Source of the DNA: Candidatus Zixiibacteriota bacterium
Lineage (GTDB): Bacteria > Zixibacteria > MSB-5A5 > GN15 > PGXB01
Direction: 5' to 3'
Length of the DNA: 5,992 bases
Assembly (NCBI GenBank): GCA_020345705.1
Contig: CP070766.1
Span: 1,153,514-1,159,505, forward strand
Shown here: piece by piece, positions 1 through 5,992 of the stretch
Position numbering within the stretch: position 1 is the stretch's first letter
Layout of the letters: each line of letters opens with the position of its first letter
The notes under the pieces: generated by a model
What the model saw: the letters and a program-made list of their open reading frames with translations, nothing else
Database searches by the model: none
Told to the model about the DNA's origin: nothing
Made by a program: the position numbers and the translations under genes

Positions 1-13
1 AAAACGAACCCAT

Positions 14-52
14 TTCCGTGTAACTAATAATATATCAACACGATACACGGAA
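14..52. repeat. 9-bp inverted repeat downstream of pepF
   Basis: TTCCGTGTA (14-22) and TACACGGAA (44-52) are exact reverse complements around a 21-base AT-rich spacer. A smaller hairpin, GTGTC (59-63) with GACAC (71-75), lies between it and pepF. In the pepF direction the repeat is followed by GGTTCGTTTT, so a weak terminator is possible, but the long loop and non-adjacent T-run make this uncertain. It could also belong to a gene beyond the window edge. Confidence 0.4.
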
Positions 53-131
53 TCTGTAGTGTCGTCATCTGACACAATACAGTCAAAACAGGCAAGAATC
101 GTCAGTCCGGGTGATATTACTGATATGCTTT

Positions 132-1958
132 TCAGGCGCTTGCTGTCAGACGGGCGACTTCATCGACCTGCTCAGAGAAAAGTCTTATGGTTGCTTTGAC
201 CGGCTCGGGGGTCGTCATGTCGACACCGCATTTTTTCAACTGTTCGATGGGGTAGTCGCTTCCGCCAGACGATAATAGTGCCAGATACTTTTCAATGATG
301 CCTTTCTTGCCGGCAAGGAACTTGTCCAGAATCGCCTGGGAAGCGGTGTATGATGTTGCGTACTGATACACATAAAACATTCTGTAGAAATGCGGTATCC
401 GTGACCATTTGTGCTTGGTGTACTCATCCATTGTCGTTTCCGGGCCATAGTACTTCGCGGTCAACTTCTCCCAGATTTCATCCATCTTTTCCGGGGAAAG
501 AGCCTGACCTTTTTCGACCATCTCGTGTATTATCAGTTCAAAATGGGCATAAAGCACCTGGTGATAGAAAGTGCCCATAGTGTTGTCGATGTGTCGATTC
601 AGAAGAAAGAGCCGCTGCTTTTTGTCGGTCACCTTCTTCAGAAGATGCTGAAGGAGAAGACCCTCATTCAGCGTTGACGCCACCTCACCCACAAAAATCG
701 AATACTGGGCCTTCGTGAAGGGCTGTGTTTTGTTCGAAAGGTAGCTGTGCAGGCAGTGGCCCATCTCGTGGGCCAGTGTGAACATGTTGTCCACGGTGTA
801 ATTGTAGTTCATGAGGACAAAGGGATGGGTCGTATAATTGCCCCAGCTGAAGGCGCCGCTGCTCTTGCCTTCCGTTTCATACACATCGACCCAGCGGCCG
901 TTAAAACCGCTGTCAATCACCTCGCAGTACTTATCGCCGAGCGGTGCGACTGCCTCCAGAACCTCTTTGACGCCGTCACTATAAGGAACATCATAGTTCT
1001 GGTCGGGGAAGAGCGGGCAGTAAACGTCGTAAGGATAAAACTTATCGACGCCCAGAATTTTCTTTCGGAGGGTCACCCATTTATGAAAGGCCGAGAGATC
1101 GGATTCGGTCGTGTCAACCAGGGAGTGATAAACCGAGACGGGAATATTGTGCGCGTCAAGGGCCATATGCAGGCAGCTTTCATATTGTCTGGAGCGGGCG
1201 TAGAAAACATCTTTGTTGACGGAAGATGCCAGCGTCGCGCCGATGGTATTGATATGTTCTTTGTATGTCGAGAAAAGGCCGTTGTGGGCGTCCCGGCGCA
1301 CCCTCTGATCGTCAGACTCCATGAATTTGGCGAAGCGTTGCTTGGTCAGCTGCACGTCCTCACCCTTTTCGTCCTTGATGGTCGGGTATTTCAGGTCAGC
1401 GTCATCCAGCATGGTATAGACAGTGTCCGGTCCACGGGCGACGACACTCATTTGAGCCAGCAGTTCCTCGACTTCGGCGGAGCGAATATGCTCCCGGGAA
1501 CGAATGATTTCCTTGATGTAGAAATCATAGACGTCGGTCTTCGGGAATTGGGCGGCCATTTCATTCAGGCGGGCATCATCTATCTTCAAGAGTTCGGGAG
1601 TTACGAAGGCATAAGCGGCGGCAGCGTCCGCGTCGAGCATAGCGGCTCGTTCGGTCATTTCCTGGTATTTGGAGACGCGATTGTCAAGGTCCTGATTCAG
1701 CTTGGCATACTGGTACAGGTTGCTGCAGATCAACGACAGGGAGCTTCTTGTCTCAAGACATTTGTACAGGAGGTCGACGGAACCGGCAAGTTTACCTTCA
1801 AATTCCTTTGCCTTCTCAATAAGCGACCGAGCCTTTTTGAAATCAGTTTCCCACAGCTCGTCGCTTTTGTAGAGGTCGGTCAAATCCCATTTATGCTTTG
1901 GTTCGATATCGGCCCTCTGGGGAATCGCTTTGCCCCTCTGTTTGGATGATATGGTCAT
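132..1958 (-). CDS. pepF: Oligoendopeptidase F, M3B family zinc metallopeptidase
   Basis: Cytoplasmic zinc metallopeptidase that cleaves short and medium oligopeptides, a peptide-recycling role known for the PepF/M3B family. The 608-residue length matches the family's usual ~600. The zinc motif HEMGH is at residues 397-401 (zinc ligands H397 and H401, catalytic E398), preceded by TLA. The probable third ligand is E425, in GEVASTLNE, 28 residues after H397, as expected for M3 enzymes. The N-terminal ~200 residues are the helical PepF_N-type region, and KHKWDLTDLY near residue 21 is a typical PepF opening. There is no signal peptide. The ATG at 1958 is supported by AAAGGA (1964-1969) five bases upstream. 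The stop is TGA, showing that TGA terminates here. The gene follows the subtilase on the same strand, but 202 bp and a likely terminator separate them, so it is probably transcribed alone. Family assignment is very secure; the exact substrate is not known. Confidence 0.97.
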   Translation of the reverse strand: MTISSKQRGKAIPQRADIEPKHKWDLTDLYKSDELWETDFKKARSLIEKAKEFEGKLAGSVDLLYKCLETRSSLSLICSNLYQYAKLNQDLDNRVSKYQEMTERAAMLDADAAAAYAFVTPELLKIDDARLNEMAAQFPKTDVYDFYIKEIIRSREHIRSAEVEELLAQMSVVARGPDTVYTMLDDADLKYPTIKDEKGEDVQLTKQRFAKFMESDDQRVRRDAHNGLFSTYKEHINTIGATLASSVNKDVFYARSRQYESCLHMALDAHNIPVSVYHSLVDTTESDLSAFHKWVTLRKKILGVDKFYPYDVYCPLFPDQNYDVPYSDGVKEVLEAVAPLGDKYCEVIDSGFNGRWVDVYETEGKSSGAFSWGNYTTHPFVLMNYNYTVDNMFTLAHEMGHCLHSYLSNKTQPFTKAQYSIFVGEVASTLNEGLLLQHLLKKVTDKKQRLFLLNRHIDNTMGTFYHQVLYAHFELIIHEMVEKGQALSPEKMDEIWEKLTAKYYGPETTMDEYTKHKWSRIPHFYRMFYVYQYATSYTASQAILDKFLAGKKGIIEKYLALLSSGGSDYPIEQLKKCGVDMTTPEPVKATIRLFSEQVDEVARLTASA

Positions 1959-1996
1959 GACTATCCTTTCTGATTTGTATATGCAGATTTTGCCTG

Positions 1997-2025
1997 AATA
2001 TGTGAAAATATGACCGGCAGGTCAA
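1997..2025 (-). promoter_or_regulatory. Candidate sigma-70-type promoter of pepF with overlapping palindrome
   Basis: On the minus strand TTGACC (2020-2025, five of six matches to the -35 consensus) is followed after exactly 17 bases by CATATT (1997-2002, four of six matches to -10). That would start the transcript about 30 bases before the pepF ATG. A small inverted repeat, TGACC-GGCA-GGTCA (2011-2024), overlaps the -35 element and could be an operator. The -10 is imperfect, and promoter consensus in this lineage is assumed rather than known. Confidence 0.4.
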
Positions 2026-2113
2026 GTCTGTGGAGAAATTGAGGCTTTTGCAGATATGGGCCGGCCGGTTATTTTCGGCCATCGGATGATCTTGAAATCG
2101 CTCTGGTGAAAGC

Positions 2114-2144
2114 AAGAGCAGGGCCGCTGAAGGACCCTGCTCTT
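2114..2144 (-). terminator. Probable transcription terminator after the subtilase gene
   Basis: A perfect 10-bp inverted repeat, AAGAGCAGGG (2114-2123) and CCCTGCTCTT (2135-2144), with an 11-base loop lies 16 bases past the subtilase stop. Two further C-G pairs can form inside the loop if one A is bulged. On the minus strand the stem ends in TCTT and is followed by GCTTTC, so the U-tract is weak. Position and stem strength favour a terminator separating the subtilase from pepF; weak or bidirectional function is possible. Confidence 0.6.
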
Positions 2145-2160
2145 CTGTGAATGATGATGC

Positions 2161-4281
2161 TTATTTGATGAGCATCATCTTTCTTGTCTGATCGAATTCG
2201 TCGGCTTTCAGGTGGTAGAAGTAGATGCCGCTGCCGACCGGATTGCCGGAAAAGTCGGTGCCGTTCCAGAATACCGAGTGCGGCCCGGATTCCATTTTCT
2301 CGTTCGTAAGGGTGGCCACTTTGCGTCCCAGAAGGTTGAAGATGTCAAGTCTGACATGGCAATCCCTGGCCAATGAGAATCCAATCATGGTGTTGGCGTT
2401 GAACGGATTGGGGCTGTTTTGCGAAAGGGCAAACACATCCGGCATGGTGCCGCGTATGGCAAAACCTTTAACGACAGTCTTGTACGGCGGGCAGAAATCA
2501 TCGTCCGACATATCCCATCCACTCAGGCCGACGGCGTCGTAACAGATTACTTTCATTCGGCAGGTACTTGAAGGCGGCCCGGTGACGGTCCAATCGTATT
2601 CCTCGGGATTCCCCGGCAGGTCAACGATATGCATCCAGCTGCTGCCGCCGTCAACGGAATACTCGATGGTGGTTGAGACGATGCCGATGTTATCCGAGGC
2701 CTCCCACATAATCGTATAGACCTGGCCGATGTACAAAACCTCGCCGCCGTTGGGCTGGATGACCGTGACCAGCGGGGCTTCAACGCCGTCCACCGCTTTA
2801 AAGACATTAATCCGGCCTGAACCCAGCAGGCCTTCGTATCCGGGATTCAGATGATCGATGGTATCGACGTAGGTGACGATCAGATTCTCAATCTGACTGC
2901 GGGTCAGGGTGTCGGCATACGATTTGAGAATGCCGGCCTCGGCGGTGGCATGGGGTGCCGCCTGTGAGGTTCCGCTAATCCAGGCAACGTAGTTCGGATT
3001 ATAGTGATATGAATAGGTGCTGATGATATCAACGCCCGGCGCGGCGATGTCAACCCAGGTCCCGTAGTTTGACCAGTATGGTTTGACGTCACTGCTGTTG
3101 GTGGCGCAAACGTCGAGGACGTCATCCCGCGTTCCCAGATAATCGGGATAGCTGGAGCCGTCATTACCGGCCGCGGCGACCACCAGGACTCCGTGAGCCA
3201 CGGCGTAATTGACCGCGGCTCCGAGCCCGCCGGTGTTAGATGAACCCCAGCTGCAGTTAATAGCCGTCGCGCCGTTGTTAACGGCGTAGTAAATAGCTTG
3301 AGCGGCGAAGTCCATGCGGACGTAGCCGACTTCCTGTCCTCCGTAGGGCGCCGACCAGCCGATGCGGCAGGCCATGATTTTGACTCCATTGGCCGGGTTT
3401 TCGCCCCACCCCCCGGCAAGGCCGGCAACCATAACGCCGTTGTTGGTGATGGCACCCATAATTCCGCCGACGTGGGTGCCGTGGCCGTTGAAGTCGGTCG
3501 GTTCGTTATCTTCCGTATTGCCGTCTTCGCCGGGCCAGAGCGGGTAGGCTCCATCGACGAAATCCCAGCCGACCCAGTCATCGACATAACCGTTGCCGTC
3601 ATCGTCAAAGCCGGGTGTGCCGTTGTATTCGGGCCAATTTATCCAGACATTGCCCTCGGTGTATGGCGACGTTCCGCCCAGGTCGCGCGAGTTGTACTGC
3701 AAACCAGTGTCAAGTAATCCCAGTATGATGGCGGCATCACCGGTCTCGTGATCCCAGACATCGGTGGCATCAACGTCATTGTCTTCCGCGTCATAGAAAT
3801 TCCATTGATCGGTCAGGAAATAAGGGTCATTGGGAATGCTTTCATACACCGGATGAACACCGATGGCCTCAGTGTGTTCAACGGTGGCGCATTCGGAGTA
3901 GGCTTCAAGGACCTGCTCGACGGCGTGCTTCATGTCAAATTTAAGGATATAGTAAAGTCTCAGGTTGGGCGCCGATTCGACCAGGGCGCTGCACTCGGTG
4001 TCAGGAAATTCCTTTTTGAATACAGTGACGCCGAATTCCTTGTTCAATTTGTCCAGGCAATCGTTGCCTGTTATTGCTATGGCGGTTTCAGTGTTGTCTT
4101 CAGTTACCCTGACTTCGGTTGTCAGTTTGGCTACAATCCGGTCAGGGACATAATAAAATGACGGCGGCGGATTGGTGAATGGGATGTAGACTTCTTTGGT
4201 GTTCTGAATATCCACCTGGGCTTGGGCCGCCGAGAAAAAGATTATGAACCCGGCCAGCGAGATGATAATCAGTTTTCGCAT
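2161..4281 (-). CDS. Secreted subtilisin-like serine protease (S8) with Ig-like and C-terminal FlgD-like sorting domain
   Basis: Exported serine endopeptidase of 706 residues. A signal peptide spans about residues 1-21 (MRK, hydrophobic core, AQA). A prodomain follows (~45-145), then the S8 catalytic domain from about 150 (PNDPYF) to 500. The catalytic triad is D191 (LLDTG), H267 (NGHGTHVGG) and S439 (SGTSQAAPH), with oxyanion-hole N373 (AAAGNDG). An Asp-rich DDDGNG segment (226-231) is probably calcium-binding. An Ig-like domain opening with PNGGE covers ~506-600. The C-terminal ~617-706 carries NSPNPFN (622-628), LLGRKV and GSGIYFYHL, the FlgD-like/type IX-style sorting domain of FCB bacteria, suggesting surface display or secretion. 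I chose the ATG at 4281 because AGGAGG (4290-4295) lies eight bases upstream and the signal peptide starts there; an in-frame ATG at 4314 would add 11 polar residues and override that site. The substrate is unknown; general extracellular proteolysis is inferred. Confidence 0.95.
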   Translation of the reverse strand: MRKLIIISLAGFIIFFSAAQAQVDIQNTKEVYIPFTNPPPSFYYVPDRIVAKLTTEVRVTEDNTETAIAITGNDCLDKLNKEFGVTVFKKEFPDTECSALVESAPNLRLYYILKFDMKHAVEQVLEAYSECATVEHTEAIGVHPVYESIPNDPYFLTDQWNFYDAEDNDVDATDVWDHETGDAAIILGLLDTGLQYNSRDLGGTSPYTEGNVWINWPEYNGTPGFDDDGNGYVDDWVGWDFVDGAYPLWPGEDGNTEDNEPTDFNGHGTHVGGIMGAITNNGVMVAGLAGGWGENPANGVKIMACRIGWSAPYGGQEVGYVRMDFAAQAIYYAVNNGATAINCSWGSSNTGGLGAAVNYAVAHGVLVVAAAGNDGSSYPDYLGTRDDVLDVCATNSSDVKPYWSNYGTWVDIAAPGVDIISTYSYHYNPNYVAWISGTSQAAPHATAEAGILKSYADTLTRSQIENLIVTYVDTIDHLNPGYEGLLGSGRINVFKAVDGVEAPLVTVIQPNGGEVLYIGQVYTIMWEASDNIGIVSTTIEYSVDGGSSWMHIVDLPGNPEEYDWTVTGPPSSTCRMKVICYDAVGLSGWDMSDDDFCPPYKTVVKGFAIRGTMPDVFALSQNSPNPFNANTMIGFSLARDCHVRLDIFNLLGRKVATLTNEKMESGPHSVFWNGTDFSGNPVGSGIYFYHLKADEFDQTRKMMLIK

Positions 4282-4289
4282 TTTTTCTC

Positions 4290-4295
4290 CCTCCT
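4290..4295 (-). promoter_or_regulatory. Ribosome binding site of the subtilase gene (decides the start)
   Basis: Minus-strand AGGAGG, eight bases before the ATG at 4281. It is a full Shine-Dalgarno match at ideal spacing. It lies inside the longer reading frame that begins at 4314, which argues that the shorter, signal-peptide-bearing start is the real one. Confidence 0.85.
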
Positions 4296-4328
4296 GTGGT
4301 TTGGTTTGAAACAATGACGGGCAGGATT

Positions 4329-4337
4329 TTTATATCA
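4329..4337 (-). promoter_or_regulatory. Candidate extended -10 promoter element of the subtilase gene
   Basis: On the minus strand TGA-TATAAA reads as an extended -10 (TGn followed by a five-of-six match to TATAAT). It would give a 5' leader of roughly 40 bases before the ATG at 4281. No good -35 is seen at 16-18 bases, which is tolerable for extended -10 promoters. The call rests on consensus alone. Confidence 0.35.
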
Positions 4338-4495
4338 TTTCATCTCTGATTACACCACCTCCCTTCACGGGCAATAGGATTTCTGCGTTTCATATTCACC
4401 GATCATTTATTACGCCGAGCAAATCGGCTGTATCAGATCAGAACCTATTTATCCCGACAGTCTGTTGTGTGAAATCTGTGGTGCTGCGTCGAATA

Positions 4496-4515
4496 TCAGG
4501 AACTCAGGTTCCTGA
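4496..4515. repeat. Perfect 8-bp inverted repeat in the divergent intergenic region
   Basis: TCAGGAAC (4496-4503) and GTTCCTGA (4508-4515) are exact reverse complements separated by TCAG. A second, overlapping palindrome, GGTTC-CT-GAACC (4507-4518), shares the right arm. There is no T-run on either side, so it is not an obvious terminator. It sits between divergent genes, where an operator or a leader hairpin would be plausible; function is unknown. Confidence 0.55.
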
Positions 4516-4562
4516 ACCACTCTTCTTTGAGTTCTTTTCAATCATAGGAGGAATTCCCTGGG

Positions 4563-4598
4563 ATGTCAATAACTCTAAACAAAAAAGAATACTGCTAA
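4563..4598 (+). CDS. Possible 11-codon leader ORF (speculative)
   Basis: ATG at 4563 opens an 11-residue frame, MSITLNKKEYC, ending with TAA at 4596-4598. AGGAGG (4546-4551) lies 11 bases upstream, somewhat far but a full Shine-Dalgarno match. The frame lies about 150 bases upstream of the selenoprotein start on the same strand, so it could be a leader peptide or chance. The length is too short for coding statistics and I recognise no known leader. Its final residue is Cys just before the stop. Confidence 0.15.
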   Translation: MSITLNKKEYC

Positions 4599-4739
4599 AC
4601 GCGAGATTTTGAGGTGACCAGGCCGGCACTTTGTTGACATTCAGACGAATTTTGACGAGATTGAAAAAAATCGTCCTGCGGCGGATGAGTATGGAGCTTT
4701 GTCGGTTTGGGCGCGTATAAGGTTGAAAATTAAAAGCAT

Positions 4740-4743
4740 AGGA
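4740..4743 (+). promoter_or_regulatory. Ribosome binding site of the selenoprotein gene (supports ATG 4751)
   Basis: AGGA lies seven bases before ATG 4751. The following codons form a textbook signal peptide, so site and peptide together fix the start well upstream of the in-frame TGA and show that the region before the TGA is translated as part of the same gene. Confidence 0.6.
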
Positions 4744-4750
4744 TTCTGAG

Positions 4751-5929
4751 ATGAAGAGAATATTTGCATTTTCGTCGGTCTTGCTTTTCATGCTGGGCGG
4801 GATAGCCTTCGCCGAGCAGGTTAGAAATCTTGAACAGGCCAAGAAACTTTCGGCCGAGAGCGGCAAACCAATCCTCCTGGAATTCGTTCACGAGGACTGA
4901 GAGTTCTGTCAGGCGGCCGCACGTGATGCGGAGACGGAACAGACGGTAATCGATGCTTTGAAAGCGGTTGTTCATCTGCCGTTGAATGTCAATGAGATGG
5001 AAGGGGAAAGACTTTCCGAGGAATATAATGTGGGGACCACCTACCCGGTCTTTATCTTGGCGGACAGCAAAGGCGAAATAATCAAGCGATGGACCGGCTA
5101 CACCGACGGGCCCGCGCCGTTTATCAGGACGTTGAAACAGGCGCTGGCCGATCTGGTTACGGTTGATGACCGCGAAGCATCTTTCAAAGCCAACCCGACA
5201 TATAACGATGCCCTGAAACTGGCGGGGTACTTCACTGAGAATCGCGAATACTTGAAGGCGGTCGCCTATTTTCGCAAGGCGGTAAGCATGGGTAAACCGA
5301 CCAATTACGATTACTCGTTCGACATATTCAAAAATATGGCCAATGCCGCCTGGACCGATATGATTCCGTTTGATTCGGTTCTGCAGGCGGCCGACGCCGC
5401 GCAGGCATCAAAACAGGCAAGTGTGAAGAATACTATCAAGGTCGGTCAGTTGATGGCCCGGCTCGGCAGGAAAATGAACAAGACGGATCGGATTGAGAAG
5501 TATCTCAAGGTCGGAATTGACGCCGCCGGCAGGTCCGGCCCGAGTTTTAAAGCGTCCCTGGATGACCTTACCGCCGACTATGCGCTTCACGTCAAGGCCG
5601 ACACGGCCGGGGCGGTGAGAATAAAGAAAGAAAGCATGGGTGAGGGATGGGACCAGGAGCGAGACAAATTTTATTCCTTTGCTAAGTGGTGTCTGGAAAG
5701 AAAAATAAATCTCGAAGAAGCTGAGATGCACACCCGGCGCGCGATCAACCTTGTCTATCCCGGTCAATACAGGGCCAGAGTGTACAGCACCCTGGCTCAG
5801 GTATGTGAAGCGCGGGGTGATCTGAGCGGCGCCGTCAGATCAATGGAGATGGCGGTGGAACAGGAACCGGATAACGAGTATTATAGCGAGCAGTTGAATA
5901 AGTATCGGGAGAAACTGGGAGGGCGTTAG
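4751..5929 (+). CDS. Periplasmic thioredoxin-like selenoprotein (UxxC) with C-terminal TPR-type region
   Basis: Predicted 392-residue exported thiol/selenol redox protein with TGA (codon 50) read as selenocysteine. The signal peptide is residues 1-21 (MKR, hydrophobic core, AFA before the cut). The thioredoxin fold runs ~22-135: KPILLEF is the strand before the active site, then HED-Sec50-EFC53, and TTYPVF carries the cis-proline P99. From the Phe of LLEF, Sec is at +5 and Cys at +8, the spacing of the two cysteines in FWAEWCGPC of thioredoxins. The helical remainder contains TPR-like units (about 150-182 and 338-372). The stop is TAG at 5927-5929. Being exported, it likely acts on periplasmic or surface thiols as a reductase, isomerase or peroxide-linked enzyme; the partner is unknown. 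Without recoding, an automated call would start at TTG 4958 and lose the signal peptide and active site. The alternative, a nonsense mutation, is less likely given the exact alignment, the SECIS-like hairpin and 342 intact downstream codons. Confidence 0.85.
4898..4900 (+). other. In-frame TGA, proposed selenocysteine codon
   Basis: The TGA is codon 50 counted from ATG 4751. The reading frame is uninterrupted before it (49 codons with a signal peptide and the thioredoxin strand) and after it (342 codons to TAG). It occupies the N-terminal catalytic position of the CxxC motif, with Cys three residues on. pepF in the same window ends in TGA at the normal family length and tryptophan is written TGG throughout, so a genome-wide reassignment of TGA is not the explanation. 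Confidence 0.85.
4901..4940 (+). promoter_or_regulatory. Candidate bacterial SECIS element
   Basis: Directly after the TGA the mRNA can form a lower stem of eight pairs, GUUCUGUC (4903-4910) with GACGGAAC (4933-4940), including one U-G wobble. An asymmetric internal loop follows (AGGCGG against A), then an upper stem of five pairs, CCGCA (4917-4921) with UGCGG (4927-4931), capped by CGUGA (4922-4926). The apical loop starts 21 bases after the TGA and has G then U at positions two and three. Published bacterial SECIS models require a G among the first two loop bases and a loop roughly 16-37 bases from the UGA, and E. coli fdhF uses a GU in its loop for SelB contact. The fold was found by eye and its energy not calculated. 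Confidence 0.75.
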
Positions 5930-5939
5930 ATCGGCAACT

Positions 5940-5955
5940 GCAGCGGTCTGCGTTT
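5940..5955 (+). terminator. Weak terminator candidate after the selenoprotein gene
   Basis: GCAG-CGGT-CTGC (5940-5951) is a four-pair hairpin followed by GTTTT, starting 11 bases past the TAG stop. The stem is short, so the call is weak. No other terminator or gene is visible in the remaining bases to the window end. Confidence 0.2.
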
Positions 5956-5992
5956 TACTCAGGCACTTCGTTGATTTAGCGGCTACTTTCCA

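Larger units (their letters stand above)
4282..4750. other. Divergent intergenic region between subtilase and selenoprotein genes
   Basis: This 469-bp stretch has no convincing large gene. Toward the subtilase it holds the ribosome binding site and an extended -10 candidate. The middle holds a perfect hairpin/palindrome (4496-4515) and a possible 11-codon ORF with a strong ribosome binding site (4563-4598). Toward the selenoprotein there is a perfect TTGACA (4634-4639), but the hexamer 17 bases on is only GAGATT, and a lone TATAAG (4716-4721) lacks a partner -35, so I do not call a promoter for that gene. A minus-strand open frame (4504-4866) runs into the selenoprotein gene and looks like a shadow. 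Confidence 0.7.

Noticed and set aside
132..134. Genome-wide reassignment of TGA to Trp or Gly
   Set aside because: pepF ends in TGA at its normal family length, and tryptophans in all three genes are encoded by TGG; only one internal TGA occurs, at a redox site.
747..1949. 400-codon open frame on the plus strand opposite pepF
   Set aside because: It is antisense to a well-supported metallopeptidase gene, shows no recognisable domain, and is explained by codon-bias shadowing.
2059..2080. GC-rich repeat GGCCGGCCGG...CGGCC upstream of the pepF promoter
   Set aside because: It makes only a 5-bp stem and has no T-run after it in either direction; not supported as a terminator.
4335..4365. Strong Shine-Dalgarno (AAGGGAGGTGG at 4355-4365, minus strand) followed by ATG-AAA-TGA
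   Set aside because: It would encode only Met-Lys, and it lies upstream of the proposed subtilase transcription start, so it is probably not in the mRNA.
4634..4662. TTGACA as the -35 of a selenoprotein promoter
   Set aside because: The -35 is perfect, but the hexamer 17 bases on (GAGATT) matches only three of six -10 positions and neighbouring spacings are no better.
4504..4866. 120-codon minus-strand frame across the intergenic region and the selenoprotein start
   Set aside because: It overlaps the signal peptide and thioredoxin coding region, has no convincing ribosome binding site or domain, and ends within the palindrome.
4898..4900. TGA as an ordinary nonsense mutation (TGG Trp or Cys codon to TGA) making a pseudogene
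   Set aside because: The frame stays open for 342 codons with no other lesion, the TGA is exactly at the redox-active position with the partner Cys intact, and a SECIS-like hairpin follows. A Trp at this site would not restore the CxxC spacing. Still, a sequencing or assembly error cannot be excluded from the sequence alone.
4958..5929. TTG at 4958 as the true start of the plus-strand gene
   Set aside because: It falls inside the thioredoxin fold, after the active site, and no good ribosome binding site precedes it at normal spacing.

Overview
The window (5,992 bp, roughly 50% GC by eye) holds three substantial genes. Two lie on the minus strand: a cytoplasmic M3B oligoendopeptidase F (132-1958) and a secreted subtilisin-like protease with a C-terminal FlgD-like/type IX-style sorting domain (2161-4281). 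The third is on the plus strand, divergent from the protease: a periplasmic thioredoxin-fold/TPR protein (4751-5929). The C-terminal NSPNPFN motif with a 'GxYFYHL...' ending, and the multi-domain secreted subtilase, are typical of the FCB superphylum and its candidate phyla (Zixibacteria, KSB1, Latescibacteria, Cloacimonetes and similar). Zixibacteria is my best guess, but it is an inference from style, not from a marker gene.

Layout. 1-131: AT-rich 3' flank of pepF with a 9-bp inverted repeat. 132-1958: pepF (minus). 1959-2160: pepF promoter candidate with a small palindrome over the -35, then a strong hairpin that probably terminates the subtilase transcript. 2161-4281: subtilase (minus) with signal peptide, prodomain, S8 catalytic domain, Ig-like domain and sorting domain. 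4282-4750: a 469-bp divergent intergenic region with a subtilase promoter candidate, a perfect 8-bp hairpin/palindrome and a possible 11-codon leader ORF. 4751-5929: the thioredoxin-like gene. 5930-5992: 3' flank with at most a weak terminator.

The highlight is the plus-strand gene. Read from its natural start (ATG 4751, good ribosome binding site, signal peptide), the frame is interrupted at codon 50 by TGA (4898-4900) and then stays open for 342 more codons. The TGA falls exactly where thioredoxins have the N-terminal catalytic cysteine of CxxC, giving a Sec-Glu-Phe-Cys (UxxC) active site. Immediately downstream the RNA can fold into a two-part stem-loop (4903-4940) with a 5-nt apical CGUGA loop 21 nt after the UGA, which fits the known bacterial SECIS pattern. 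I conclude this is a periplasmic thioredoxin-like selenoprotein fused to a TPR-type helical region. A standard gene caller would truncate it to an internal TTG (4958) and miss the signal peptide and the active site.

The three genes do not form an operon. The two proteases are separately promoted and separated by a likely terminator. A functional link between the exported redox protein and the exported, cysteine-containing protease is possible but not shown by the sequence.
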